Shown here: positions 7,908 through 16,400 of the stretch, piece after piece | Position numbering within the stretch: position 1 is the first letter of the stretch | Layout of the letters: each line of letters opens with the position of its first letter | NCBI RefSeq assembly: GCF_900091315.1 | Contig: NZ_FLSP01000091.1 | Coordinates: forward strand, 1 to 33,034 | Length of the DNA: 33,034 nt | Direction: 5' to 3' | Source of the DNA: Streptomyces sp. DI166 | GTDB lineage: Bacteria > Actinomycetota > Actinomycetes > Streptomycetales > Streptomycetaceae | The notes under the pieces: generated by a model | Told to the model about the DNA's origin: nothing | The model's database searches: none | Seen by the model: the letters and a program-made list of their open reading frames with translations, nothing else | Position numbers and translations under genes: made by a program

Positions 7908-10076
7908 TCACGGGGCGTGCCGTGGGCACAGCAGGAGCAGGGCGATGTCGTCGAGGCGGGGGGCGGAGAGCAGTTCGGCGTGGTGCAGCAGGGTGTCCGC
8001 CAGGGTGTCCAGGTCGTACGGCGGTGTCGTCGACAGCCGGCCGGCCAGCGTGGTGATGGCGTCGTCGATGTCCGTGCCGGGCTTCTCGACCAGGCCGTCG
8101 GTGTAGAGGGCGAGGACGGCGCCGCGCGGCAGTGCGGTCTCGGTGGAGGCGTAGTCGGCGTCCGGGTCGATGCCCAGGAGCAGGCCGGGCGGCAGCCGGA
8201 GCACGTCGGTCGCGCCGTCGGGCCGCCGCAGGACGGCCGGGGGGTGTCCGGCGGAGGCCAGCCTGACCCGGCCGTGCTCCAGGTCGAGCTGGGCGATGAG
8301 GCAGCTGGCGAACAGACCGGGGTCGAGGTCGGTGAGCAGCCGGTTGGTGCGGGCGAGGATCTCACCGGGTGAGGACCCGGCGGTGGCGTGGGCGCGGACG
8401 GCCGTGCGGAGCTGTCCCATGAGGGCGGCGGCGGTGCTGTTGTGGCCCTGGACGTCGCCGATCGCCACGGTGGCCGTCGCGGGGGCGCCGGGGATGAGGT
8501 CGTAGAAGTCGCCGCCGATGTCCATGCCGCGCCCGGCGGGCCGGTAGCGGGCGGCGACCGCCAGCCCGGGGATGTGCGGCAGGGCGCGGGGGAGCAGTCC
8601 CGTCTGCAGGGTGTGGGCGAGGGCGTGTTTGGTGTCGTAGAGGCGGGCCCGGTCCATGGCCTGGGCGAGCAGCCCGGCCAGGGAGGTCAGGATGGCCCGC
8701 TCGGCGGGCGGGAACGGGCGGGGCGCGTCGTAGCCGAGGACGAGAGAGCCCACCGGCCGCCCCGACACGATGAGGGGGAGGAACGCCCAGGCGGCCATCC
8801 CGTCCTGGTGCACCGCCTTCGGGTACGCCCTCTTGAGATCGGCGAAGGACGGGAAGAACGTCGCCATGCCCGTGCTGACGGCTCGCACCGCGGGGGCGTT
8901 GGAGGTGAGGGACAGGCCGTCGAACCGCTCCATCAGCTCGGCGCGGTACCCGCGGTGTCCGACGATCCGCAGTCTGCCCTCGTGCACGGTCCCCAGCGCC
9001 AGGGCCCGGGGGCCGAAGGCGGGCACGATCTGGTCGGCGGCCAGCTCCACGACGTCCTCCACTCCGACCGCCTCGGTGAGGGCGGTGGCGAAGTGCGTCA
9101 GGTGGAAGAGCCCGTTCGCGGAGACGGGCTCGGCCGACCTCACCCGCGCCTCCTGCTCGGCGCCGCGCGGCTCCTCGTCGGCGGGGGTGATGTGGACGCT
9201 GATGCCGCTGGCGCTGGGGTACATCTGGAAGAACAGCCAGGTGTCCGGTGGCCGCCGCGCGGTGAAGGAGATCGGCTGACGGGCGACCACGGCCGCGCGG
9301 TACCGCTCCTCGACCCCCGGGTTCCGCAGCCATTCCAGCACCTCCCACGGGCGGTGGCCCAGCAGGGAGGCGGCGCCGGCGCCCACCAGTTCGGCCCCGG
9401 CGGGGTTGATGAACAGCAGCCGCCCGTCCAGGTCCAGGGCGCAGCAGCCCATCGGCAACCGCTCGGTGAAGCCCAGCGCCGCGATGGCCTGGGCCGGGTC
9501 GATGTCGCTGGGCCGGGGTGCCGAAAGCAGCCGTGGCCGCTCCAGTCGCGGCAGCGGACGCCCGCTGTCGACGGCCTCCCGCCACAGCCCCGCGACGCGC
9601 CGGCAGCACCGGGCGATCGTGTCCCGCTCGGTCGAGCTGAGCCGTGCCGGATGCCAGGCCGGCCACAGCAGCACCAGCCCGCCCCACACGATGCCGCCGC
9701 CGATGATCGGGGCCGCGGCGAGCATGAAGTCGTACGGCAGGACGACCCCGAGCCGGGGATAGCGGCGCGCCGTCTCCTCCTGGTCGCGCAGCCAGATCCA
9801 GCGCCGCTCACGGATGGCGTCCGCCACCGGGATCGCCGCGTTGAGCGGGATACGGGCCCAGGGGGCGGCGATCTGCTCGGAGATACCGCAGGCCAGCCCA
9901 AGCCGCAGCACCCGCTCCCCCGGGGGCAGCAGATACAGGAAACCCGTCGACGCACCGGTGTCCCGCACGACGCCGGTCAGGAGGGAGTCCGGTACCACGG
10001 AACCGGCGTCGGCACCGGACGAAGCGTCTACGGCGTGCTGTATGGCGGACACCCATTCCGGCCGCACGCCACCCAT
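7908..10076 (-). CDS. GAF-PAS-GAF-SpoIIE serine phosphatase (PP2C-like)
   Basis: The 722-residue protein starts at ATG 10076; its ribosome site is weak. Domains in order: GAF about 25-175 (STGFLYLLPPGERVL), PAS about 195-300 (LPMGCCALDLDGRLLFINP), a second GAF about 325-480 (FLPLIVSGRPVGSLVLGYD), and a SpoIIE/RsbU phosphatase domain about 490-720. Metal-binding aspartates are present in DIGGDFYD (about 518), IGDVQGHN and LYTDGLVE, and the C-terminal LDDIALLLL is intact, so it should be active. Such proteins dephosphorylate anti-anti-sigma factors in partner-switching stress circuits. There is no RsbW-type kinase domain and no membrane segment; the GAF and PAS domains sense an unknown cytoplasmic signal. 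Its partner is not in this window. Confidence 0.92.
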   Translation of the reverse strand: MGGVRPEWVSAIQHAVDASSGADAGSVVPDSLLTGVVRDTGASTGFLYLLPPGERVLRLGLACGISEQIAAPWARIPLNAAIPVADAIRERRWIWLRDQEETARRYPRLGVVLPYDFMLAAAPIIGGGIVWGGLVLLWPAWHPARLSSTERDTIARCCRRVAGLWREAVDSGRPLPRLERPRLLSAPRPSDIDPAQAIAALGFTERLPMGCCALDLDGRLLFINPAGAELVGAGAASLLGHRPWEVLEWLRNPGVEERYRAAVVARQPISFTARRPPDTWLFFQMYPSASGISVHITPADEEPRGAEQEARVRSAEPVSANGLFHLTHFATALTEAVGVEDVVELAADQIVPAFGPRALALGTVHEGRLRIVGHRGYRAELMERFDGLSLTSNAPAVRAVSTGMATFFPSFADLKRAYPKAVHQDGMAAWAFLPLIVSGRPVGSLVLGYDAPRPFPPAERAILTSLAGLLAQAMDRARLYDTKHALAHTLQTGLLPRALPHIPGLAVAARYRPAGRGMDIGGDFYDLIPGAPATATVAIGDVQGHNSTAAALMGQLRTAVRAHATAGSSPGEILARTNRLLTDLDPGLFASCLIAQLDLEHGRVRLASAGHPPAVLRRPDGATDVLRLPPGLLLGIDPDADYASTETALPRGAVLALYTDGLVEKPGTDIDDAITTLAGRLSTTPPYDLDTLADTLLHHAELLSAPRLDDIALLLLCPRHAP

Positions 10077-10170
10077 ATCTGGACGATACGCCCGGACCTG
10101 CCCACCCGCCTCCCCGTCCGAGGCCGGTTTCAGGGGCTTGCGCTCAGCTTGTGGCGATCTTCGCCTTTTT

Positions 10171-10192
10171 GGTTAAGCTGAAGTACTTTACC
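10171..10192. promoter_or_regulatory. AT-rich dyad in the divergent phosphatase/antiporter promoter region
   Basis: Between the divergent starts at 10076 and 10344 lies a locally AT-rich patch. GGTTAAG (10171-10177) and CTTTACC (10186-10192) are inverted with 6 of 7 positions matching, and AAGTACTT (10181-10188) is itself a palindrome. A further short dyad, TTGAG/CTCAA, follows near 10209-10229. These could be an operator for either gene. No regulator is assigned. Confidence 0.35.
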
Positions 10193-10343
10193 GCGCGCTT
10201 ACGCTCCGTTGAGCGCGAGGTTACTCAACCGTGAATGATGTGCAGCAGTAGTCCGCAGTCCGGCCCCCACCCGCTGACGCACCCCTGACGCACCCGTGCC
10301 GTGTCGCACCGCCCGCCTTCCGACCGACGGAGGACCGACGCCC

Positions 10344-11558
10344 GTGCACAACACGACCGCCCTGCTCATAGAACTCGGCGCCATCATCCTGGCCCTGGGC
10401 CTGCTGGGCCGCCTCGCCGGACGCGTCGGCCTCTCGCCCATCCCCCTCTACCTGCTGGCCGGGCTCGCCTTCGGCCACGGCGGCATCCTGCCGCTCCAGG
10501 CCAGCGAGGAGTTCGTCGCCACGGGCGCCGAGATCGGCGTCATCCTGCTGCTCCTTCTCCTCGGCCTCGAATACAGCGCCAGCGAACTGGTCACCAACCT
10601 CAAGACCCAGTACCCCTCCGGCGCCGTCGACTTCGTCCTCAACGCGGCCCCGGGCGCCGTACTGGCCCTGCTGCTCGGCTGGGGCCCGGTGGCCGCCGTC
10701 GCCCTGGCGGGCGTCACCTGGATCTCGTCCTCCGGCGTCATCGCGAAAGTCCTCGGCGACCTGCGCCGCATCGGCAACCGCGAGACCCCGGTCATCCTGA
10801 GCATCCTGGTCCTGGAAGACCTCTCCATGGCGGTCTACCTGCCCATCCTCACCGCCCTGCTGGCCGGCGTGAGCCTCGCCGGCGGCGCGGTCACCCTCCT
10901 GATCGCCCTGGCCACGGTGGGCGCGGTCCTCTACATCGCCCTCCGCCACGGCCGCCTGGTCAGCCGAGCGGTGTCATCGGACAGCGCGGAAATGCTGCTC
11001 CTGGTGGTGCTGGGCCTGACCCTCCTGGTAGCGGGCATCGCCCAACAGCTCCAGGTCTCCGCAGCAGTCGGCGCCTTCCTGGTAGGCATCGCCCTCTCCG
11101 GCGAGGTGGCAGAGGGCGCCAACAGCCTCCTGACCCCCCTGCGGGACCTCTTCGCGGCGGTCTTCTTCGTCTTCTTCGGCCTTCACACCGACCCGTCCGA
11201 CATCCCCCCGGTCCTCCTCCCGGCCCTCGCGCTGGCAGGAGTGACGGTCCTGACGAAGATCGCCACGGGTTACTGGGCCGCGAAAAGGGCGGGCATCTCA
11301 CCGAAGGGCCGCTGGCGGGCGGGCGGCACGCTGGTCGCCCGCGGCGAGTTCTCCATCGTGATCGCAGGCCTGGCGGTAGGAGCAGAACCCCGCATCGGCC
11401 CCCTGGCCACGGCGTACGTCCTCATCCTGGTAGTCCTGGGCCCACCAGCAGCCCGCTGGACAGAACCCTTGGCCCACCGCCTGACCCCGCACCGCCACCG
11501 CCCACCCAGTCCCACGGACACAACGACGGCAACAAAACCGGAGAGCGTCCTCTACTAG
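10344..11558 (+). CDS. Kef-type cation/proton antiporter (CPA2), copy 1
   Basis: GTG 10344 is chosen because the product then begins like copy 2 at 11646-12890 and GACGGAGGA lies about 10 nt upstream. The 404-residue membrane protein has about a dozen hydrophobic segments typical of the CPA2 exchanger domain: LIELGAIILALGLLGR, SPIPLYLLAGLAFG, GAEIGVILLLLLLGLEY, TWISSSGVIAKVL and VLEDLSMAVYLP (the ion-pathway aspartate region), and RAGGTLVARGEFSIVIAGL. No RCK/TrkA-N domain is fused. It should exchange K+ (or another cation) for protons. Unlike copy 2 it has no KhtT-like gene beside it. Its 3' end uses noticeably more A-ending codons than most genes here. It converges on copy 2. Confidence 0.9.
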   Translation: MHNTTALLIELGAIILALGLLGRLAGRVGLSPIPLYLLAGLAFGHGGILPLQASEEFVATGAEIGVILLLLLLGLEYSASELVTNLKTQYPSGAVDFVLNAAPGAVLALLLGWGPVAAVALAGVTWISSSGVIAKVLGDLRRIGNRETPVILSILVLEDLSMAVYLPILTALLAGVSLAGGAVTLLIALATVGAVLYIALRHGRLVSRAVSSDSAEMLLLVVLGLTLLVAGIAQQLQVSAAVGAFLVGIALSGEVAEGANSLLTPLRDLFAAVFFVFFGLHTDPSDIPPVLLPALALAGVTVLTKIATGYWAAKRAGISPKGRWRAGGTLVARGEFSIVIAGLAVGAEPRIGPLATAYVLILVVLGPPAARWTEPLAHRLTPHRHRPPSPTDTTTATKPESVLY

Positions 11559-11577
11559 CCGGTCAGGCGTGCTTTCT

Positions 11578-11627
11578 CAGCCCGTCCGGCGTTTGAGGAC
11601 GAGGCCCGTTCAGGGCCGATAGGCCCT
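11578..11627. repeat. Streptomycete intergenic repeat with hairpins (bidirectional terminator)
   Basis: The 87-bp gap between convergent antiporter genes contains GTCCGGCGTTTGAGGAC (11584-11600), a phrase I recognise as recurring between genes in many Streptomyces genomes. It is followed by GGCCC/GGGCC (11603-11607 with 11613-11617) and an overlapping AGGGCC/GGCCCT hairpin (11612-11617 with 11622-11627, 4-nt loop). The two hairpins are mutually exclusive. The likely role is termination in both directions; the repeat identity is from memory and was not searched. Confidence 0.6.
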
Positions 11628-11645
11628 CACACGCCCCGCGGTATG

Positions 11646-12890
11646 TCAGGCCTGATCCACGGAGTCCTGGTCCTCAGCAGGACGGGGGGCCGGGACCTCG
11701 CTGGCCGCCGCCGCGACCGGCGCGGCCTTCCCGAAGCGCGCCTGCAGCCAGCTGGCGATCGGCTCGGTCCACCGGGCGGTCAGCGGCCCAAGAATCACCA
11801 GAATCAGCACATACGCGGTGGCCAGCGGCCCAAGGGACGGCTCGATCCCCGCGGTGACGGCAAGCCCGGCAATAACGATGGAGAACTCACCGCGCGCCAC
11901 GAGCGTGCCACCCGCCCGCCAGCGCCCCTTCTCCGAGACTCCGGCCCGCTTCGCCGCCCAGTACCCGGTGGCAATCTTCGTCAGCGCGGTGACGACGGCC
12001 AAAACCAGCGCGGGCAGCAGCACCGGCGGAATGCTGGAGGGATCGGTATGCAACCCGAAGAAGACAAAGAACACGGCCGCGAACAGATCCCGCAACGGCG
12101 CGAGCAGATTGTGCGCACCCTCCGCGACCTCGCCGGACAGGGCGATACCCACCAGGAAGGCGCCGACGGCCGCAGACACCTGCAACTGCTGGGCGATGCC
12201 CGCCACCAGCAGGGTCAGCCCCAGCACCACCAGCAGCAGCTTCTCGGGATCATCACTGGAGACGAACCGCGAGATATGCCGCCCATAACGCACAGCGAGA
12301 AAGAGGACGAGCCCCGCCACCCCCAGCGCGATGGCCAGCGTGGCACTACCCGCAGCCAGCCCGGTCCCCGCCAGCAGAGCGGTAATGATCGGCAGATACA
12401 CGGCCATGGACAGATCTTCGAGCACCAGAATGCTCAAAATGACGGGCGTCTCCCGGTTGCCCAACCGCCCCAGATCCCCCAGGACCTTGGCGATCACCCC
12501 GGACGACGAAATCCACGTAACGCCCGCCAGCACGACAGCCGCAACCGGCCCCCACCCCAGCAGCAACGCCATCGCCGCCCCGGGAAGAGCATTCAGCGTG
12601 GCATCCACCAGCCCCGCCGGATACTGCGTCTTCAAATTGGAGACAAGATCACTCGCCGTGTACTCCAGCCCCAGCATCAGCAGCAGGAGTATGACCCCGA
12701 TCTCGGCACCAATGGCAACGAACTCCTCACTGGTACCCAGCGACAGCAGACCCCCTTCACCAAAGGCGAGCCCGGCCAGCAGGTACAGGGGAATGGGTGA
12801 GAACTGGAACCGCCCGGCGAACCGCCCCAGCAGCCCCAGGCCCAGGATGATCGCACCGAACTCGATCAGAAAGATGGCGGAGGAGTGCAC
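11646..12890 (-). CDS. Kef-type cation/proton antiporter (CPA2, KhtU-like), copy 2
   Basis: The 414-residue protein starts at GTG 12890, 6 nt after the stop of the KhtT-like gene. It matches copy 1 over nearly its whole length with only scattered replacements; the core GVTWISSSGVIAKVLGDL and RETPVILSILVLEDLSMAVYLP are identical, as is FVFFGLHTDPS. It ends in a charged tail (EVPAPRPAEDQDSVDQA) that copy 1 lacks. In Bacillus, KhtU exports K+ against protons under control of KhtT, and the gene order here (KhtT-like first, then the antiporter) fits that pair. Membrane location is certain; potassium specificity is inferred from the family. Confidence 0.9.
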   Translation of the reverse strand: MHSSAIFLIEFGAIILGLGLLGRFAGRFQFSPIPLYLLAGLAFGEGGLLSLGTSEEFVAIGAEIGVILLLLMLGLEYTASDLVSNLKTQYPAGLVDATLNALPGAAMALLLGWGPVAAVVLAGVTWISSSGVIAKVLGDLGRLGNRETPVILSILVLEDLSMAVYLPIITALLAGTGLAAGSATLAIALGVAGLVLFLAVRYGRHISRFVSSDDPEKLLLVVLGLTLLVAGIAQQLQVSAAVGAFLVGIALSGEVAEGAHNLLAPLRDLFAAVFFVFFGLHTDPSSIPPVLLPALVLAVVTALTKIATGYWAAKRAGVSEKGRWRAGGTLVARGEFSIVIAGLAVTAGIEPSLGPLATAYVLILVILGPLTARWTEPIASWLQARFGKAAPVAAAASEVPAPRPAEDQDSVDQA

Positions 12891-12896
12891 GCGCGT

Positions 12897-13382
12897 CTAC
12901 TCCCGGCCGAGAATGGCCGCGGCCGCGTCCACACCCTCGCGGGTCCCGATCACGATCAGCGTGTCCCCGCCCGCGAGCCGGAAGTCCGGCCCGGGCGACG
13001 GAATCGCCTCCGCCCGCCGCAGCACCGCCACGATCGACACCCCGGTCTCCGTGCGCATCCGGGTCTCCCCCAGATGCCGCCCGTTCCAGTGCGACGTCGC
13101 CGCCAGCTCGATCCGCTCCGCGACCAGACCCAGCTCCGTCGTGGACAGCAGACTCGGGCTGTGATGCGCCGGCATCAGCGCATCGATCACCGCTTCCACC
13201 TCTGACGCCGTCAGCCGCACCGACAGCGCACACGCGTCCGGGTCGTCCTTGCGGTACGCCGACAGCGTCCGCGACCCGTCCCGGTGCGCCACCACCGACA
13301 GGGGCCGCTGCTCCCGCGTCACCAGGTCGTACCGCACCCCGATGCCCGGCAACGGCGTACTGCTCATCCGCGCAGCACCCAC
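12897..13382 (-). CDS. KhtT-like antiporter regulatory subunit with TrkA-C domain
   Basis: A 161-residue cytoplasmic protein. GTG 13382 has AGGGGGG 5 nt upstream; an in-frame ATG at 13367 (MSSTPLPGIGV) is the alternative and is closer to what I remember of homologues. The N-terminal part (LPGIGVRYDLVTREQRPLSVVAHRDGSRTL) is the hallmark of KhtT-type proteins. Residues about 85-160 form a TrkA-C (RCK-C) domain, with GRHLGETRMRTETGVSIVAVLRR and GDTLIVIGTREGVDAAAAIL. In the characterised system this subunit binds a nucleotide and gates the partner antiporter. It lies 6 nt upstream of copy 2 on the same strand, so the two form an operon. Confidence 0.88.
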   Translation of the reverse strand: MGAARMSSTPLPGIGVRYDLVTREQRPLSVVAHRDGSRTLSAYRKDDPDACALSVRLTASEVEAVIDALMPAHHSPSLLSTTELGLVAERIELAATSHWNGRHLGETRMRTETGVSIVAVLRRAEAIPSPGPDFRLAGGDTLIVIGTREGVDAAAAILGRE

Positions 13383-13530
13383 GGCTGCCCCCCTGTCTCA
13401 ATCACACGTTTCTTCGGCCAATCTTTGATGACACCCTAACGAGCATCCGGAACCGGACCTTCGCCCACTCCGCCCCGATTCGGCAAGAGGGGTGATCGCC
13501 GCGGACGGGCAGCCGAGGGAAAGGTCGAGC

Positions 13531-13938
13531 ATGGTCGAGTGGGTGTCCCTGAGTACGGGGGCGCGGCCCGTGCCGAGGCCCGTGGCCACTCCGTTGGTGT
13601 GGGCCGTGGCCTGCGGCGGCGCGCTGGCGCTGGTGGAACTCCTCAATGTGTTCGTCGGCCCGAACCGCCCTTCCCTGGCGCTGGCCGGCCTGTCTCTGCT
13701 CGCCGCCCTGCTGGGACTGCGCGCGCGTTTCACCGCCGCCCCGGGCACGGCGGTCCTGTGCTGGCTGTTCCTCAACGGCTTCGCCATCCCGCCCGCCGGC
13801 ACCCTCACCTGGACGGGACACCGTGACGCGTTCTGGCTGACCTGCCTGCTGACCGCCGTGCTCGTGGGCACGGCGGCGGCCCGGCTGCTCCATGCCCGCG
13901 CCGCCTACCGACGCATCACGGAGCAGACCGGGCCGTAG
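13531..13938 (+). CDS. Small DUF4118-like membrane protein
   Basis: ATG 13531 follows GAGGGAAAGG at good spacing; an in-frame GTG at 13492 has no such site. The 135-residue product has three to four hydrophobic segments (PLVWAVACGGALALVELL, LALAGLSLLAALLGLRARF, GTAVLCWLFLNGFAIPPAGTL, AFWLTCLLTAVLVGTAAARL). The FxIPPAGTLTW stretch resembles the membrane domain of KdpD-type sensors (DUF4118), but no kinase follows. It may be a stand-alone sensor-membrane module or simply an unknown membrane protein. It is divergent from the KhtT-like gene, with 148 bp between the two starts. Confidence 0.7.
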   Translation: MVEWVSLSTGARPVPRPVATPLVWAVACGGALALVELLNVFVGPNRPSLALAGLSLLAALLGLRARFTAAPGTAVLCWLFLNGFAIPPAGTLTWTGHRDAFWLTCLLTAVLVGTAAARLLHARAAYRRITEQTGP

Positions 13939-13941
13939 ACG

Positions 13942-14024
13942 AAGCCCCCAAGCCCGGCCCGCAAGCCCGGCCCCCGACCCGAAAGCCCGGCCCGCGACCC
14001 GCAAGCCCACCCCGCAAGCCCAGC
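13942..14024. repeat. Degenerate GC-rich direct repeats after secDF
   Basis: The motif AAGCCC followed by CRSCC recurs at about 13942, 13950, 13963, 13983, 14003 and 14016 with uneven spacing of 8-20 bp. It lies in the gap between the convergent DUF4118-like and SecDF genes. It probably arose by slippage and could form a transcript end; no further function is seen. Confidence 0.55.
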
Positions 14025-14026
14025 CC

Positions 14027-16333
14027 TCACACCACGGCGCCCGAGCCCCGCCGCTCCTCGCGCCCCGTAGGCCTGGGCGGCGCCGCAGGCGCCGGATACC
14101 GGCCCTCCAACTGCACCGCGACCGGCACCGCCGTGATCACCGTCGACGCCATACCGACCACCACGCCCGCGATCAGCGCCACGGAGAAGTCCGCGAGCGA
14201 GTCGCCGCCGAGGAAGGCCAGCGCCGCCAGGATGAACAGCGCGCCCATACCGGTGTTGACGGTGCGCGGCAGCGTCTGGACGACGGCTTGGTCGGCCGTG
14301 GTCTCCAGGTCCGCCGAAGGATTGCGGCGGCGCTCCTCGCGCACCCGGTCGAAGACGACGACGGTGTCGTTGACGGAGTACCCGATGACCGTGAGCAGGG
14401 CCGCCAGGAAGACGCTGTCGACGGGCTTGCCGAGCCACGCGAACAGGCCCACCACCAGCAGTACGTCATGCACCATGGCCGACACCGCCGCCGCGGCGAA
14501 CGTCCACCGGAACCGCACGCTGAGATAGATCATCTGGGCCGCGACGGCGATGCCGAGCGCGATGAGCGCGTTGCGGCGCAGCTCGTCGCCGAGGCTCGGG
14601 CCGATCATCTCGTCCCGTTCGACGGTGACTTCGCCGCCCTCCTCGGCCAGCGCGGACTTGATCGCGTACTGCTCGTCGTTGCTCAGCTCGCCGGTGCGTA
14701 CGGAGATGTCCCCGGCCCCGGACTCCTGCACCACCGCGCGCGGGAACCCGGCGTCCGCGACCGCCTCGCGGGCGGCGTCCACGTCCACGGGCCTGCTGGT
14801 GCTGTACTCCACCAGCCGCCCGCCGGTGAACTCCACCCCGAACTCCAGCCCGCGCAGCCCGATCCCGGCGACCGCGACCGTGATGAGCAGCCCGCTCAGG
14901 CCGAGCCAGCGGCGCCGGTGGCGCACCAGCCGGGGTTGTCGGCGGGTGAGCCAGGCCCGTACCCGGCCGGTGGAGGTGATCCCGGTCAGGCCGGGCCGCC
15001 CGCGCACGAAGCGGCGCCGGACCGCGAAGTCGGCGAGGACGCGGGTGATCACCAGGGCGGAGAGCATCGAGACCAGGACGCCGATGCAGAGGGTCACGCC
15101 GAAGCCCTTCACCGGGCCGGTGGCGAAGAAGAACAGCAGCCCGGCCGCGAGCAGCGTGGTGACGTTGGAGTCGAGGATCGCGCTGAAGGTCTCGCGGAAC
15201 CCGGTGCGCAGTGGCTTGTCCAGGCGCGCGGAGGCCGACTTGAGCAGGCGGGCGCCCACGTACTCCTCGCGGGCCCGCTCGAAGACCAGCACATTGGCGT
15301 CCACCGCCATGCCGATCGCCAGTACGAACCCGGCGAGGCCGGGCAGGGTGAGGGTGGCGCCGAGGGCGACGAGCGCGGCGTAGGAGATCAGGCCGTACAG
15401 GGCGAGCGCGATCGTGGCGAGGGCGCCGAGCAGCCGGTAGACGACGATGATGAACAGGCCGGTCAGGGCGAGCCCGATGATCGCGGCCTGGGTGCTGGCC
15501 TCGATGGCGTCGGCGCCGAGCGTGGGGCCGACCGTGCGCTGTTCGACGACGTCCACCGGTACCGGCAGCGCGCCGCCCTTGATCAGTGCGGCCAGGTCGT
15601 TCGCCTCGTCCTTGTCGAAGCCGCCGGTGATCTGGGTGGAGCCGCCGGTGATGCCGACGTCGCAGGCCACGCTCGGGTTGACGGCGGGTGCGGAGAGGAC
15701 CTTGCCGTCCAGGACGATGGCCACGCGCCGCTCGGGGGCGCCCTGCGCCGCGCAGGCCGCCTCCCCGGTGATCCGCGCCCAGTCCTTGCCCGCCTGTCCG
15801 CGGAAGGAGAGGTTGACCGTCCAGCCCGCCAGCGCCTGCTGGTCCAGTCTGGCCTCGGCGTCCTTGACGCCCTCGCCGGTCAGCGCGGTGGGCCCGAGCG
15901 TGAGGTAGGCGCCCTTCTGATCGGGGTCGGGCAGGGTGCGCGAGCCGTCCTCGGCCGCCTCCGCCTCGCCCTTCTTGTCGGTCACACCCGTGACGGGGTG
16001 GACGGTGAGTTGCGCGGTACGGCCGATGACCTCGGCGGCCTCGCGCGGGTCCTGCACTCCGGGCAGCTCGACGAAGATCCGCTTGTCGCCGGAGCGGTAC
16101 AGGCTCGGTTCGGACACGCCGAGCGCGTCGACGCGCTGGCGCAGCACCTCCAGGGCGCGCTGGGTCGAGGCGGCGTCGGCCCGGATGCCGGGGGCGTCCT
16201 TGGTCTCCAGGACGATCTGGGTGCCGCCGCGCAGGTCGAGGCCGAGGCGGGCGGACTGGGTGAGGGCGACGAGGATCGATACGGCGATCACACCTAGGGC
16301 GATGATCGCCCGCCACACGGGCGCACGGGACAT
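14027..16333 (-). CDS. secDF: Protein translocase subunit SecDF (SecD-SecF fusion)
   Basis: ATG 16333 is chosen: GTGGAG precedes it and the product starts MSRAPVWRAIIALGVIAVSI, the first membrane helix. The 768-residue protein joins SecD and SecF. SecD part: LGLDLRGGTQIVLET after TM1, a large periplasmic-type P1 domain, and AIGMAVDANVLVFERAREEY with the conserved TM4 aspartate for proton coupling. SecF part: GLEFGVEFTGGRLVEY and VIGYSVNDTVVVFDRVREE. RND-type helices flank each half. SecDF uses the proton gradient to pull exported proteins through SecYEG. Streptomycetes usually also encode separate secD and secF elsewhere (family knowledge), so this is probably the additional fused copy. The upstream repeat-rich exported protein gene lies 67 bp away on the same strand. 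Confidence 0.93.
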   Translation of the reverse strand: MSRAPVWRAIIALGVIAVSILVALTQSARLGLDLRGGTQIVLETKDAPGIRADAASTQRALEVLRQRVDALGVSEPSLYRSGDKRIFVELPGVQDPREAAEVIGRTAQLTVHPVTGVTDKKGEAEAAEDGSRTLPDPDQKGAYLTLGPTALTGEGVKDAEARLDQQALAGWTVNLSFRGQAGKDWARITGEAACAAQGAPERRVAIVLDGKVLSAPAVNPSVACDVGITGGSTQITGGFDKDEANDLAALIKGGALPVPVDVVEQRTVGPTLGADAIEASTQAAIIGLALTGLFIIVVYRLLGALATIALALYGLISYAALVALGATLTLPGLAGFVLAIGMAVDANVLVFERAREEYVGARLLKSASARLDKPLRTGFRETFSAILDSNVTTLLAAGLLFFFATGPVKGFGVTLCIGVLVSMLSALVITRVLADFAVRRRFVRGRPGLTGITSTGRVRAWLTRRQPRLVRHRRRWLGLSGLLITVAVAGIGLRGLEFGVEFTGGRLVEYSTSRPVDVDAAREAVADAGFPRAVVQESGAGDISVRTGELSNDEQYAIKSALAEEGGEVTVERDEMIGPSLGDELRRNALIALGIAVAAQMIYLSVRFRWTFAAAAVSAMVHDVLLVVGLFAWLGKPVDSVFLAALLTVIGYSVNDTVVVFDRVREERRRNPSADLETTADQAVVQTLPRTVNTGMGALFILAALAFLGGDSLADFSVALIAGVVVGMASTVITAVPVAVQLEGRYPAPAAPPRPTGREERRGSGAVV

Positions 16334-16400
16334 GGGTTCTCCACGATGGGCAGGCAGACGGAACCGACGTCTGCCCCTGGCGCGGAGAGGCGCGCGCGGG

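Noticed and set aside
13942..14024. A CRISPR array or coding repeat after secDF
   Set aside because: Spacing is irregular at 8-20 bp, units are simple GC-rich slippage products and no frame continues through them as a plausible protein.
13892..16297. An 801-codon plus-strand frame opposite secDF
   Set aside because: Composition is shadow-like (DEGQ/RHA-rich) and the minus strand holds the full SecD and SecF motifs.
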